Shown piece after piece: positions 28,001 to 37,720 of a stretch of DNA of 64,000 nucleotides (positions within the stretch are counted from its first letter, which is position 1; each line of letters opens with the position of its first letter). Source of the stretch: Taeniopygia guttata. Taxonomy: Eukaryota; Chordata; Aves; Passeriformes; Estrildidae. The position numbers and the translations under genes were made by a program. The notes under the pieces are model-generated. The model saw only the letters and a list, made by a program, of their open reading frames with translations. It ran no database searches and had not been told where the DNA came from. The DNA is taken from assembly GCF_048771995.1 (NCBI RefSeq), contig NC_133030.1:38090501-38154500 (forward strand). Direction: 5' to 3'.

Positions 28001-31000
28001 CAAAAAATACACACACAAAGAAAACAAGAAACAACAACAAAAAGCCATTACCCAGCTTCCCACATATATCTGTCACACTCTTGCTGGGATTTCTTTTTTT
28101 TAAGGTGAAGTTCCAGTCTGCTGTGTCATATCTCTTAAATGAAACTATTTTCTACTGTAAATTAAAAAAAAACTCTGAATAAGTCTAAAACCCAGTGAGG
28201 CACCTAATAAGGCTACCTCTCAGACTGCTTTTTGATTTAGCAAGAAGACTGACTGTTAAATGGATTGGTCTTCAAGATGTTATTTCCAGACCTCAAGTAG
28301 TATTATGTCAAATTTTCAGCATTCTTTTCAAAACTGACACTAAACAATGAGACATTATATTACAATGTTGGTTCTGCACAGATCCGAAGACAGAAATCAC
28401 TTCCCAACTTCTGTACTTATAACTCCCTTATAGCACTTATAAAGCCAAGGATCATTTGGGGGTTTTATTAATTTCTTTTAGCAGGAAATTCACAGAAGTT
28501 TTGGAAGACAACAACTCAGCATGACTATTTCAGCACAAGTTCATCTTCAGTTGCAGTTGCTTATTCTGTCATTATCATCTCTATTTTCTGTATTCCTCCT
28601 AAATGTTGAATGTTGCAAATAACATCTTTGAGACAAAACCCAAAAGTAGTTACACACCTTGGACCATCACTACCTAAAAGGATTCACACACAGTCTTTTA
28701 AACCACTTGACATTTTTGGGAATGCACTTTGCTAGTAAAAGAAATTTCTTTCCAGTAAAGTCACAACTACAACTAAAAAGACTAATTATATACATATGCA
28801 ACAAAAGACAGTGTTTGAATTTAGTTAAATTAAAAATATCTTTACTGTCAGCACACTATGCCGGCATATTATTCCATTAACATCAAGCTACTTTTGACAA
28901 AGGGCCACATTTGGAGCTTCACTAGGTAGTTAATACTAAATAGGAATTAGAATATTAAGCTATTTCTCTTTACTATTATTAGTATTTGTAGTACAAGAGT
29001 ACATAAATAAGGGTGAAGTTGCACACTTTGTCGTGTGGCAGGTTCTTATGGTCACTATAGAGTTCAAAAGGAAAGGGAGGATTTGCAGTGTGGCAAACAT
29101 CCTCAAGAATGTACCCTTCTACTCCAAAAACTACTTGTTATTTACGAATAAAGACAAAAGCATAATCCACAGCAGACTGTGAACACAGTGATCTAACTGA
29201 CTTAGGCTGTTCTAGTGATGAACACATCTCAGTGTTCATCAGTAGCACAAATTTCTAAGGGACCAAGAACTAATAAAGTCTTCGAATCTAAGAAGACATA
29301 CATATAAAATTATATATATACAAAAGAGAACAATCTCACAGAATGTACAGAGCTTTGCATTAAGGCAATGGCAACACTGACAGTAACAAAATTTAATATA
29401 ATCAAGTTAATGGAATTAAAGTTATGGAAGAGTCAGAAAGCTAAAATTAAAGCATATAATGCAGTATTTTCAGTGAGGCATGACAGAAAGTTGACAAAGG
29501 GCAGGTATTTTGCACCTCCTAAATGTTATTCAGACTTCCTGGCACAGAGCATCACCGCTAATTTACACCACTTCACCAGGGAGTTAACAGAGATAGTAGT
29601 CCTGCCTTCTACCAATACAACTCTACTAACCTTGCTGAAGATATGAAACAGAATAGGTGTTATAAAATTTGTAAACCTGTTTAAATGCTCTGCTTAAACT
29701 TTCTTCTGAGACTTCTGTTTGCCAAAGCAGGATCTTTTCTTCTCCCAGGGTCTCAAGGCATATAGCAAGATTCTGTTCTGGCACCCTGGGGTCTCATCCT
29801 CAAGGAATGCAAACCACCGGAGTTGCAAGTTAAATACTGGAGTCAAGTATTCTCCAGCTTCTTATAGTGGTCACTGGCATAGAGTCAAGGGACTTTCTTT
29901 GGGTTTTTTTTCTTCTAGGAGGAGTACTATAGGATCATCAACCTCAAATTTGGTAGCAGTTAAGACGTGACCATATTTTGGGTAAAAAGAAAACAAGGTG
30001 AACAACTAGAAGAAATTTAAATATATAATCAGAAAGACGTTCAGCATCTGGACTTGACTTACTGAAGGTCATTCTCTATTTCAGGATCATTTCAATTAGC
30101 ATTCAGGGAAGCATGTTTTTCTCAGAATGTTACAGCCAATACATTCAGGATTTTTGCATACACAGTAACTTCAAATAAACCTAGGAATGCCCTTTATCTC
30201 TCATTAAGTGGAATTTGATCTGGAATCACAAAAATGTATTTTTACCTTTAATTGCCAACAGCAGGCTACCTCTAATCAGACATTTTTATAAAGATACTAT
30301 AGTGGATACTGTAGAAGATACTGTAGAAAAACCTACAGACTGCTTATATTTATGCTGTACCTTCAGGACAGCCAGCTTCATAATTGGTTCTTAATACCTG
30401 CTGGAGTCGCACTGATAAAGGCAAAGAAGATAAAGAAGGTATCATTAAACAAGTCTGAGTGACAAAAAGTAACCATCATCAGATAGGCAAACAAAGCTCT
30501 TGGAAGTCATACATTTGTCCTGAAGACCCATCAAATCACCAGAGGACTCAACTTCCCTAGCCACTCTCTTCATCAGTTATGAAAAATAAAACATATTCCC
30601 TAATTTCTTAAATGACAAGAAGGATGAAGAACACCCACCACTACCTCAAAACCTACTTTCAGCATGAAATAAATAATTACACCCACAGATACTTCAACCC
30701 TCTCAAAAAATTCTCTGAAATGAGATTTCCCCAAGAGCTATTAAATATGCACAGGTAAAATTACATGCCCAGTGTTTAAAAAAAGAAGTAAATTCTTCAC
30801 CAGGAAGTGTTACATAACTTATCTACCACATACTTCTGCACTGTGCCTAAAAGAAAACCTCACCAGAGTAACTGTTATAAATTGACAGTTCTGTGCACTG
30901 ATTCTGAGAGCATTATTATTGCAAATAATAATTTATGAAAAGGCAATTATTACACAGTAAAAAACACTTTTATACCAAGTGTTGCTAGAAGGGAATTCTT

Positions 31001-34000
31001 TAGAAACAATATTCCAGAAAAAGTTACACAACTACTACACTGACCAGTATCCCGTACATAAACCTCAGAGCTATCCAGGTATTTCCTGTTCCTGTTTTTA
31101 CACGGAGCTTAATGTAACGCCATGTCCTGCACTCTTTCATTGTTTTGCCTCCATGAGGTGAATACTGAAAGAACATTTTATAGAAATTTTGAAGGTCTAA
31201 ATCCAAAATAAAATGGGAAGAATGAGGCTATCCATATACAAAAACAAAGCATCTCTGGACACTTTAATTTGGAAGTCTTGCCAAGAAGCCTATGAAGAAA
31301 GACAGTATTTACCCAGACACACAGAAGAACAAACTTCCAAACTTCAGGGACAGGCACCTGAAGTTTTACCGAGAAGTGCTGTGCCTGTTAATGCAGCTGA
31401 CTAAACAGCCATGGAAGCCACAGTAGGGAAACCCTTGATTAGGTCTAATTGCCCTCTACTCAAAATACACAGAACTCTCAATTCAGTGCTTTAAACTTAA
31501 AAGGAACTTAACTCCATAAATAACATAGCTGTTTTCACCATTACCTTAGAAAAATGATTAATGAACAGAAGCTTCTGGGTTTTAACTTCTTATATGTATG
31601 CTACTTTATACAGAAAAAATTGTCATTTCAAAAAAGATATTAAGCACTCAAATATTTTATCATGTAAACATTAGTTATTTGGACCACAATGTACTTCCGC
31701 ACACCTGCTACAGCAAGCACCTGAACAGTTTGCACAAACAGAAGTTAGACAGTTCTGAAGCACGTATTACCCACACACCTTGTGGCATTTCCAACTATCA
31801 CAGGTAAGAATGCTGAGCAACTTCTTACTACCTACTTAATTTCATTTTCAGTCAAGTGTTGATCTAGTATCCCTTGGGGCTTTTTTAAGGATCGATTTAG
31901 ATTTAGTAAAGCTAATTTCATAATAAATACAGATTCACCTGTAAGATCCAATGAAATACCAGCTTATTAATTTATCATATTCCAACTATCTAGAAAGCAA
32001 TTGATAAACAATCATGTGGTTAAAAGACACCGTGCATTTCACAACAGAAGCATCTGAATTTCCTGCCTTAACTTTCCATATTGTATCACAATTAATACCC
32101 CTGATATCAATCAGGGTTTTTTTTTAGAAAAAACAGTATTGAAACAGCATCAAAACAGCAAAACTAAATATATTGTCAAACAATCAAATCGAAGTATTTT
32201 CCTGCGTATGGCAGAAAAGTTAGAACCGTATGATCTTTAACATTCCTTCAAGCTCAAACTGCTATATGACTCCGTTTCAAAGCTACCTTATTGGTCAAGA
32301 GAATATAAAGAACAGTTTGCCTAGTCAGACCCACAGACCCCCAGCCTCAGTATGCCACTTGTAACCACGGGCTAACAGGCAGTTTCACAGGACTAGCATA
32401 AAAACAAAAGAATAAATCTCACAAAACATTTCAAATCTCAGAACAGTTGTAAATCAAAAAGACAGTATCTTTTAGACACCCACAGGAAATTTCCTTCCAT
32501 GAATTTATCCAAACACTTTCTGACCCAAGAAAATGTTTGCATTTACAACAGTCCCCTGCACAAAATGCCACTAATTCCTGAAAAGCCTGGGGTTTTTTTT
32601 AAATACTAATTTTTACTGTATGACCCCTAGTTGCTGAGACACAGATTGTGGCCAACAAAATAACAACCATTCTATAACCCTCATAACCGCTTCTACTTGC
32701 AATTTATCATCAAAACAAATTTTTTGCAAGCCAAATGCAAGGCAAAGTCTATTATGAAAAGAAATAATTGTTCTTCCAAGTTTAAAAGATAAACATTCCC
32801 AACATTATCCTCATCCCTCCTTCAAACCTGTAAAAACCTAAAACAAGCAACATACAGGTAAGTATTTCAACTATTGATTCTTGCTATGCTTTGGAAATGC
32901 TGAAGTACAGCATGACTGTATATACACTCTGAACATGATCTCATTTTGTTCATGATATCAACACTTTTACATATGTTATCTGAAGATACGTTTCTTTTTT
33001 AAAGAACATCCTGTATAACATTTCTTCAATTAGTCTGTTCTGTCATTCCCAGCAGAAAGGGAAGTGGGGAGGCATGCAAGTAAAATCTGAAATCTACAGG
33101 TTTTGGTGGTCTGAGACTTTTAAACACCTAAATAATGTCTCTGAATATCCAGGAAAAAAAGCAGTTGTAAAATAAGATAAACTAGGAACTTCAGTTGTGC
33201 ACTAGGAAAGGTGATATGACAAAAAATGTATTAACAGTCAAAGTATCTTTATGCACACTAAAATTACCTGAGAGGCTGTATAATGAGTAAACCAAAACTG
33301 CATATATTCTGTTCTGAGTGTTTATGTTTCTTAATTATTCTACCTATTCATTAAAGCATGTGGAAGTGGCAATTCTCTCCCAACATATTTTTGTGTGATT
33401 CTGAAGTATCAGAGAATATTCAATCTAGTTTTCATCTAGTTCAGAAAACCTGAATAAACTGCACAACTGAGACTTCGATTCCAGACAAGCATTATCAGCC
33501 TGCAAGCTCCATAAGAAAGTGGATCTCTCAACTGTGGATCTCCCAAAGTTTCGAGCTTTCCTATGATACTCCTTTTTTGACACAACTTTATCTTCCTTAA
33601 GAGTTTCTGCGCATCTCTACAGCGTTTTCCCATCCAAGCTTCTTTTCCTTTTAGGATACTATGGAGCCTCTTATCATCTTGAACAAACGGTTATTTCTAA
33701 CAAATACATAACATTCAATATGGACTTGCTGTAACTCCTCTAAGACCATTTATCTCAGCATAACAGCTGGTCATTATTGACCAACATCAAGGTCCTTAGA
33801 CTGGCAGATCAAAGTTACATTGCTACAATGAAAATCTTTCAGTTCACTAAATAGTGAACAGATAGTGTCCATTACTTGCAGTGAAGAAGACACTGCACAA
33901 GGCCAGACAGCTTATTTTCAATACAGCAACCAGTGAAAGCCTGAGAAGTCACTGCAGCAGCCGGTATTACAAGAGAAAGGAAAGAAGTGTACTATGTTTC

Positions 34001-37000
34001 AAGTGCTGCACTCCTGATATTTGACATTTCTGTACTTGATACTGATTTGCACACATATTTGTCTAATGATTATGCTGCTTCACTTCTGCAAACAAGCAGA
34101 ACAGCATGCACCTGAGAAGTTGGCAAGACAGCATAAAACCATTAACATTTTAGATTCAAAGTCTGATGTAAATGTATGTCTCTATCTACCAGTACAAGAC
34201 TTCAGATCCAAAAGGCTTGAGACCCTCTGTCTGTCATTACAGCCATGGCATAAACCCCAACCCAATGAAGTACCACGGGCTTTATTTAAAAAATGTGTCC
34301 CACAGGCGGAACAACAACAACAAAAAAAGTCATTACAAGAACCCAGAAAGAATAAACTATTACTGCAGATCCTCTCTCCCTTCACTATCGCCCCTCTATG
34401 AAAAGAGCACTCCTAGTAGGGGTGCCAATTCCTCCAGTCACTTGAACTACACATGTAAAGAAAGGGGGGTGGGTGGACAAACCACACAGGAGGCCCATTA
34501 CTTCATACCACAGATAAGAAAGTATCTTCTTCTTCGGAATAATAAATTCTTCTATTCAGAACACATAAATGAAATCACACATATTGCTAGGTCATTTTCT
34601 ATGCTTTTTATAAAGCATCATTAGCAAAGTTATAAAGAACTGGCAATGGCCAGCACTGAGAAGCATCGTTTATAGAGTTTACTGTCATCTTGAAAGAATG
34701 AAGAAATAAGAACAACATTACCTGCATCAGGAGAGTTGCAGCTAAATCATCCAACACCCACTTCCACATAAATTACCTACTGTCATGCTATGGAATTCCT
34801 GTCTTCCTTTCACCCAGGAGGCCTCTATCATCAAAAAACTCACACTTGACATATGATTAACATTCTCCTTAGCTTCAAGGGACAAAACTGTTGTTTGGGG
34901 TCCAAACTATTACAGTTTTACTGGCCACAAAATATGCTGTTACTTCACAAATTAAGTTGCAGAACAAACCAAAATCCCCACAGACCTAGCAACATCTATG
35001 TCCAAAAAACATTCACAACATATTCCTGTATCAGTCTTCACTATTGCATAGGCTAAGACCTAAAATCCAAGGGTAATGTCCTCCCCCCCTTCAACCCTGG
35101 GCTTCCGAAGTTATTAAAAAAAATCAACCAAATACAACCTTGTGCATAGGCACTGTGCAGCAACTCTGCTGTCTCAGTCCCATGACATTTGCACACATAT
35201 GTAAACCCACACATACATCATGGTCAGAACTGCTACCATGCCTCCACAGACATGCAGAAGAATTGTATGGCCATGGACAACAAACAGCAACCACAAATAA
35301 AAAGCAGCAGATTTGGCTAAGAGTGCATCAGGGAGTCTAGAGGCAACGTGAGTTCAGGGAAGCACTAAATCGGCCAGACACAACTTTTCAACTCTCTGGA
35401 GTACTCTTCATGTTAGGGTACAGCAGTACCTCGTTTTAAAGTAACAAGCCCATACCTAAAACAAATATTTCAAGGTAGTTTTGTCTGGTAATGAATAACA
35501 CTGCACAACTTATTTACAAACGTAATAATATACCACTGAGATGCTAGAGAAAAGAGGAGAAACAGCCAATTGCTCTCCGCTAAAAAACACCCACCCATGT
35601 TCACTGTGGATTTTAAATTCAGCCATTTCATGAGGTTTTAAATGGTAAGACTTGCAGTAAGTGATAGAAACAGTAAAACTTCTTGAACTGTTTCTCTTGG
35701 TGGTTTTGGGTTTTAATTATTTCTTAATTACAGTTGTAACAAAAATAGTGCCAAATAGATGCTTATTATAGAGCCAAGAAGTTCCTAAAGAATTGCCCAG
35801 GTTCAGATATACTTCTTGGTCCTGAAACGCAAAAGCAAATGCTTTGCAAACGCCAGCTGCTGTTGCAGTGCAATTTGATGGACTGCTACTTCAAGACCAT
35901 AAACATTAACTCAGTAAAAAATCACAAAAAAGTTTTTGGAAGCAATGAAGTCTGCTAATACTTTTTTACATTTTTATTATGTACATTTTTATCCTATAAA
36001 AATATAATGGCTCCTGTGTGGATACCTCCCATTCAGTGGATTTCGCAATCTGTTCATAAACTGGTAATAGTCTAGGCATGATTTTTTTTTTATTTGCAAA
36101 AATAATTAGAAAAATTATCCTATTACTAAAAGCAAACATTAGTGTCAAGAAATGTATATGGCAACTCCAACATTTGCTGTCTATCCTGAAAAGTTATTCA
36201 GTTTCCGTTCCCGAGACGAAGCTGGTATTTTTCAGTATACTGAAATGACCACTCCGCAGACTTATCGATTCCTCGCTCTTCTCCGATATGAAATCTCCAA
36301 AGAAGCGAGTCCGAAAGAAAGAGAGAACAGATTCGACCTGTCTCTAATTGCATGCCTGGCTAAGTCTTTTACTTACGATTTACCTTAACTCCTTTTCCTC
36401 GTCCTGCCCTTGCCCGGGAGGCAGGGCCGCCTCCTAACTCCCTCTTTTCCCTCCAAAGCCAGAGCTCGCTGAGCGGCGGGGAGGCGTCAGTCCTCCCTCC
36501 CAGGCCCGGAGGCTCTTGCTGTCGGTACCGCACGGGGCCGAGGAGCCCCGGAGTCATTGTGCTGCGGGAGCCGGCCGCAGCTGTCAAGGCGCAGCGCAGC
36601 TCGCTCCGCCGGCGGGGCGGAGGTCCCAGCCCAGCGGCGCGCAGGGCCCGCCCGCCCTCCCCGGGCCGCGCTCCGGGCCCCGCACCGCGGCTCCGGGCGA
36701 GCGGCCTGCGGGGCCGGGGCCACTCCGGAGCCGGGCGGGCGCCATGCTACAAACCAAAATGGCTGCCCCGGGGAGGGAGCCCGGCTCGGGCCTCCGCCGG
36801 TACCGCCGCTCTGCCCGCCGGACTCACCCAGGTACCGTCCCCAGCCACGACGACCGGCTCGGCCCCGCGGGCCCCGCTCGCCCGGGCAGCGCTGCCCCGC
36901 ACGCCGCGCGCGGCCCGGCCCCCGGAGCCGGCCGGCCCGCTCCCAGATCGCCCTCGCCCCCCGTACCTGGAGCTCGGCCCGCTCCACCTCCCAGTGCGCC

Positions 37001-37278
37001 CTCTCCATCTCGAAGCGGGCCCACTCGTGCTGGATGTAGTGCAGGATCCCCGGGATGGTGTAGTGCTGGGGCCGGGACAGCTCGGCGGGGCCCGCCGCCT
37101 CCTGACCGGCCGGGGCCGCGGGGCCCTGGGGCTGTTGCCCTCCTCCGCCAGCTCCGGCCCCCATGCAGCCCCCACCCGACTGCAGGTTCATGTTCCCACC
37201 CGCCTGCGGCGGCGGCTGCTGCGGTCTCGGGGCGGCCGCCATCCCACCGCCTCCTCCGGCTCCTGGGTGCTCGTCCAT
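3967..37278 (-). CDS. STRN3: STRN3 (striatin-3), 5' part of gene, coding exons 1-8, truncated by the window edge
   Basis: Striatin-3 is a cytoplasmic scaffold of the STRIPAK complex. It acts as a regulatory (B''') subunit of PP2A and binds calmodulin, caveolin, MOB4 and GCK-III kinases. Eight minus-strand exons join in frame into 379 codons plus one base. In order they encode a Gly/Pro/Gln-rich N-terminus (residues 1-70), a caveolin-binding-type stretch with YTIPGILHYIQHEW (about 73-86), a coiled coil (about 86-150), a WKQGRQLLRQYLQEVGYTD segment where the calmodulin-binding region should lie (about 182-200), and an acidic linker (about 265-285). The WD40 repeats of the C-terminal half are not here; the next exon lies beyond position 1. 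All introns have GT/AG ends and matching phases. The gene is head to head with AP4S1 across a CpG island. The match to STRN3 rather than STRN or STRN4 rests on the long linker exons, which I recognise as STRN3. Confidence 0.96.
4078..9305 (-). other. STRN3: STRN3 intron 7
   Basis: An AT-rich intron of 5.2 kb with GT/AG ends. It holds scattered A/T homopolymers (for example 6538-6549, 8807-8818 and 8960-8973) and a TA-rich simple repeat near 9130-9152. I recognise no mobile element or additional exon. Confidence 0.75.
9130..9152. repeat. TA/TACG simple repeat
   Basis: A short, interrupted TATATACGTACATATATATATG tract in STRN3 intron 7. Confidence 0.7.
9306..9447 (-). CDS. STRN3: STRN3 coding exon 7
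   Basis: A 142 bp exon (phase 0 in, 1 out) starts IGNEGLAADLTDDPDTEEAL, continues KEFDFLVTAEDGEG, and ends GTEW plus one base. The acceptor is TTTTGCAG and the donor TGGG|GTAAGA. This is the conserved linker of STRN3 just before the alternatively spliced exons. Confidence 0.96.
9448..10559 (-). other. STRN3: STRN3 intron 6
   Basis: A 1.1 kb intron with no recognisable element. Short open frames on both strands are chance. Confidence 0.75.
10560..10692 (-). CDS. STRN3: STRN3 coding exon 6 (acidic linker)
   Basis: A 133 bp exon (phase 2 in, 0 out) encodes NSGDVLETFNFLESADDSDE, further acidic residues, then a basic end HRINKKHK. The donor is CACAAA|GTAAAA, a weak but usable site lacking the usual G before GT. 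The linker lies between the coiled coil and the WD40 domain. Confidence 0.94.
10693..11162 (-). other. STRN3: STRN3 intron 5
   Basis: A 470 bp AT-rich intron with nothing recognisable beyond its splice sites. Confidence 0.75.
11163..11342 (-). CDS. STRN3: STRN3 coding exon 5
   Basis: A 180 bp exon (phase 2 in and out) starts YLQEVGYTDTILDVRSQRVR, passes through SLLGLSNSE and a glutamate-rich NLEQILNGGE stretch, and ends GQEIK. The donor is AAAG|GTAAGC. Around the LNGGESP segment the window reads SPSSKQKG, which may carry two serines more than the human protein as I remember it. Confidence 0.95.
11624..11705 (-). CDS. STRN3: STRN3 coding exon 4
   Basis: An 82 bp exon (phase 1 in, 2 out) encodes DTKDTEVPAVPQNSQLTWKQ and then GRQLLRQ, using acceptor TCTTTCAG and donor CA|GTAAGT. 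The basic, amphipathic LTWKQGRQLLRQ part belongs to the calmodulin-binding region of striatins. I place the domain by family knowledge, not by measurement. Confidence 0.95.
11706..12364 (-). other. STRN3: STRN3 intron 3
   Basis: A 659 bp intron with a purine-rich GGAAGG/GGAGGAAG tract at about 11848-11893 on the plus strand. On the minus strand this is a C/T-rich tract about 140 bp upstream of the exon 4 acceptor. No other element is seen. Confidence 0.72.
12365..12438 (-). CDS. STRN3: STRN3 coding exon 3
   Basis: A 74 bp exon (phase 2 in, 1 out) encodes AKYHKLKYGTELNQGDLKM followed by PTFES. It completes the coiled-coil region. The acceptor is CTTTTTCAG and the donor TCAG|GTAACT. The sequence is nearly invariant among striatins as I remember them. 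Confidence 0.96.
12439..18309 (-). other. STRN3: STRN3 intron 2
   Basis: A 5.9 kb intron. It contains the LTR-like block at about 13100-13870. The remaining sequence is AT-rich and unrecognised. Confidence 0.75.
13105..13870 (+). mobile_element. Probable solo LTR of an endogenous retrovirus
   Basis: The block is more GC-rich than its surroundings and has the order of an LTR promoter on the plus strand. A TATA box (CCTATAAAAGC) lies at about 13491-13501, and a polyadenylation signal AATAAA at 13802-13807 is followed by a C/T-rich and TG-rich stretch. Blocks such as CTTGTTA with following AGAAATCCTCCC and neighbouring CTTGTTAATGG look internally repeated. I see no gag, pol or env coding sequence nearby, so it would be a solo LTR. 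The exact ends and a target-site duplication could not be fixed. It could also be another promoter-like repeat. Confidence 0.45.
18310..18413 (-). CDS. STRN3: STRN3 coding exon 2 (coiled coil)
   Basis: The exon lies between acceptor TTTTTCAG and donor AG|GTAGGT. It is 104 bp, phase 0 in and 2 out. It begins ARIAFLQGERKGQENLKKD and ends with the charged helix MLEYALKQER. This heptad-rich coiled coil drives striatin homodimerisation and PP2A scaffold binding. The 18.6 kb intron separating it from exon 1 is the longest in the STRN3 part of the window. Confidence 0.96.
23211..23246. repeat. Short tandem near-duplication
   Basis: TCTCTATAAATTTA occurs at 23211-23224 and again at 23233-23246, a 22 bp spacing. 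Confidence 0.75.
26150..26525 (-). mobile_element. CR1 LINE fragment, reverse-transcriptase region
   Basis: The minus-strand translation gives PAFKKDDPGHKRPVN, then TGKIMEKFILGATEKHLKDN, SQHGFMRGKSCLSHLVSFYD and VLDFS. After a stop codon it continues FDTVSHRIVLDKV. These are conserved CR1 reverse-transcriptase motifs (the HGFMRGKSCLTNL and DFSKAFDTV type). In-frame stops near 26230 and upstream show a decayed copy. No CR1 3' UTR is attached, so it is an internal fragment. It is in the sense direction of STRN3. Confidence 0.92.
30292..30331. repeat. Three imperfect 12-15 bp repeats
   Basis: The motif GATACTATAGTG, GATACTGTAGAA, GATACTGTAGAA occurs three times in a row in STRN3 intron 1. Confidence 0.7.
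36757..36768 (+). promoter_or_regulatory. YY1-like site in STRN3 intron 1
   Basis: AAAATGGCTGCC resembles the YY1 consensus AAAATGGCGGC. It lies in the intron side of the CpG island. Confidence 0.35.
36967..37278 (-). CDS. STRN3: STRN3 coding exon 1 (start codon to residue 104)
   Basis: The ATG is at 37278-37276 and 104 codons run to a CAG|GTACGG donor (phase 0). The protein begins MDEHPGAGGGGG, a striatin-family start. A low-complexity Gly/Pro/Gln stretch follows, then YTIPGILHYIQHEWARFEME, the conserved caveolin-binding and coiled-coil entry. The exon is extremely GC-rich and lies inside the CpG island. Open frames on the opposite strand here are by-products of the GC content. Confidence 0.96.
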
Positions 37279-37312
37279 TGTCTGCGGGGAGCCCTCCTCC
37301 TCGTCCCGCGGC

Positions 37313-37393
37313 GGGGGCCGGGAGCAGGGGCCGGGGAGGGGGCGAGCGGCGCTGGCTGGGGCGGGGAGGAGGGGGCGGGCCGGGCGGGGGGGC
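37313..37393 (+). other. G-run cluster with G-quadruplex potential
   Basis: More than ten runs of three or more G occur in 80 bases on the plus strand, beginning 35 bases upstream of the STRN3 start codon. The plus strand is the STRN3 template strand, so STRN3 mRNA would be C-rich here. Several runs also form GGGCGG Sp/KLF boxes. Confidence 0.75.
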
Positions 37394-37440
37394 TGCGCCG
37401 AGCGGGTCTGGGTGTCAGCGCAGCGCGGAGCCGCCGCCAG

Positions 37441-37448
37441 CCGCCATT
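37441..37448 (-). promoter_or_regulatory. YY1-like site
   Basis: The minus strand reads AATGGCGG, the YY1 core, 163 bp upstream of the STRN3 start codon. The match is by eye only. Confidence 0.4.
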
Positions 37449-37550
37449 ACAGCCCCGCGGCCCTCCCACCCTCCCACCCGGCCGGGCGGGGAGCGAGCGG
37501 CGCCTGCCGGGAAACCGCGGCCTGGCTCCGCCGCCGCTCCCGCGGCCCAC

Positions 37551-37560
37551 GCGCCTGCGC
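37551..37560. promoter_or_regulatory. NRF1-like palindrome
   Basis: GCGCCTGCGC differs by one base from the NRF1 core GCGCATGCGC. It sits between STRN3 exon 1 and the candidate AP4S1 first-exon donor. Confidence 0.45.
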
Positions 37561-37570
37561 GGAGGGAGGT
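37560..37570 (+). promoter_or_regulatory. AP4S1: Candidate 5' splice site of the AP4S1 first (non-coding) exon
   Basis: CGGAGGGAG|GTGAGC is a good donor on the plus strand inside the CpG island. The AP4S1 coding start is in an exon whose 5' UTR begins at a splice acceptor (44487), so an upstream non-coding exon must exist. This donor is the best placed candidate I see. Other donors in the island are possible. Confidence 0.35.
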
Positions 37571-37713
37571 GAGCGCCGCGCCCGGGGGGAGCGGGACGGG
37601 CCCGGGGCCGGCGGCGCTGCCCGCGGCGGGGCCGCCTCGCCCCGGCCGGCCGGCCCTGGGTCGGTCGGTGGCGGGGCCCGGCCGGGCGGGTCCCGTCTGC
37701 TCCGGGTGACACT

Positions 37714-37720
37714 CGGAAGT
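37714..37720 (+). promoter_or_regulatory. ETS-family site
   Basis: CGGAAGT matches the ETS/GABPA core found in many CpG-island promoters, including bidirectional ones. Confidence 0.45.

Larger units (their letters stand above)
18414..36966 (-). other. STRN3: STRN3 intron 1
   Basis: An 18.6 kb intron, mostly AT-rich. It holds one CR1 reverse-transcriptase fragment (about 26150-26525) and a 22 bp near-duplication of TCTCTATAAATTTA at 23211 and 23233. A slightly GC-richer block lies at about 19400-19640. Its last 550 bp (36400-36966) lie in the CpG island. I see no other coding exon. Confidence 0.75.

Noticed and set aside
27936..28050. Adenine-rich stretch that could be a processed-pseudogene or SINE tail
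   Set aside because: No recognisable gene or SINE body precedes it on either strand. It looks like low-complexity A-rich intron.
34172..34624. Open frame of 150 codons in STRN3 intron 1
   Set aside because: Composition is that of AT-rich intron (NNNNKKS-type stretches), with no motif and no promoter or splice context.
36516..37709. Open frame of 397 codons on the plus strand through the CpG island, and other long frames there on both strands
   Set aside because: The sequence is so GC-rich that stop codons are rare in every frame. The products are Pro/Ala/Arg/Gly low-complexity, and the true coding exon (STRN3 exon 1) is on the minus strand in another frame.
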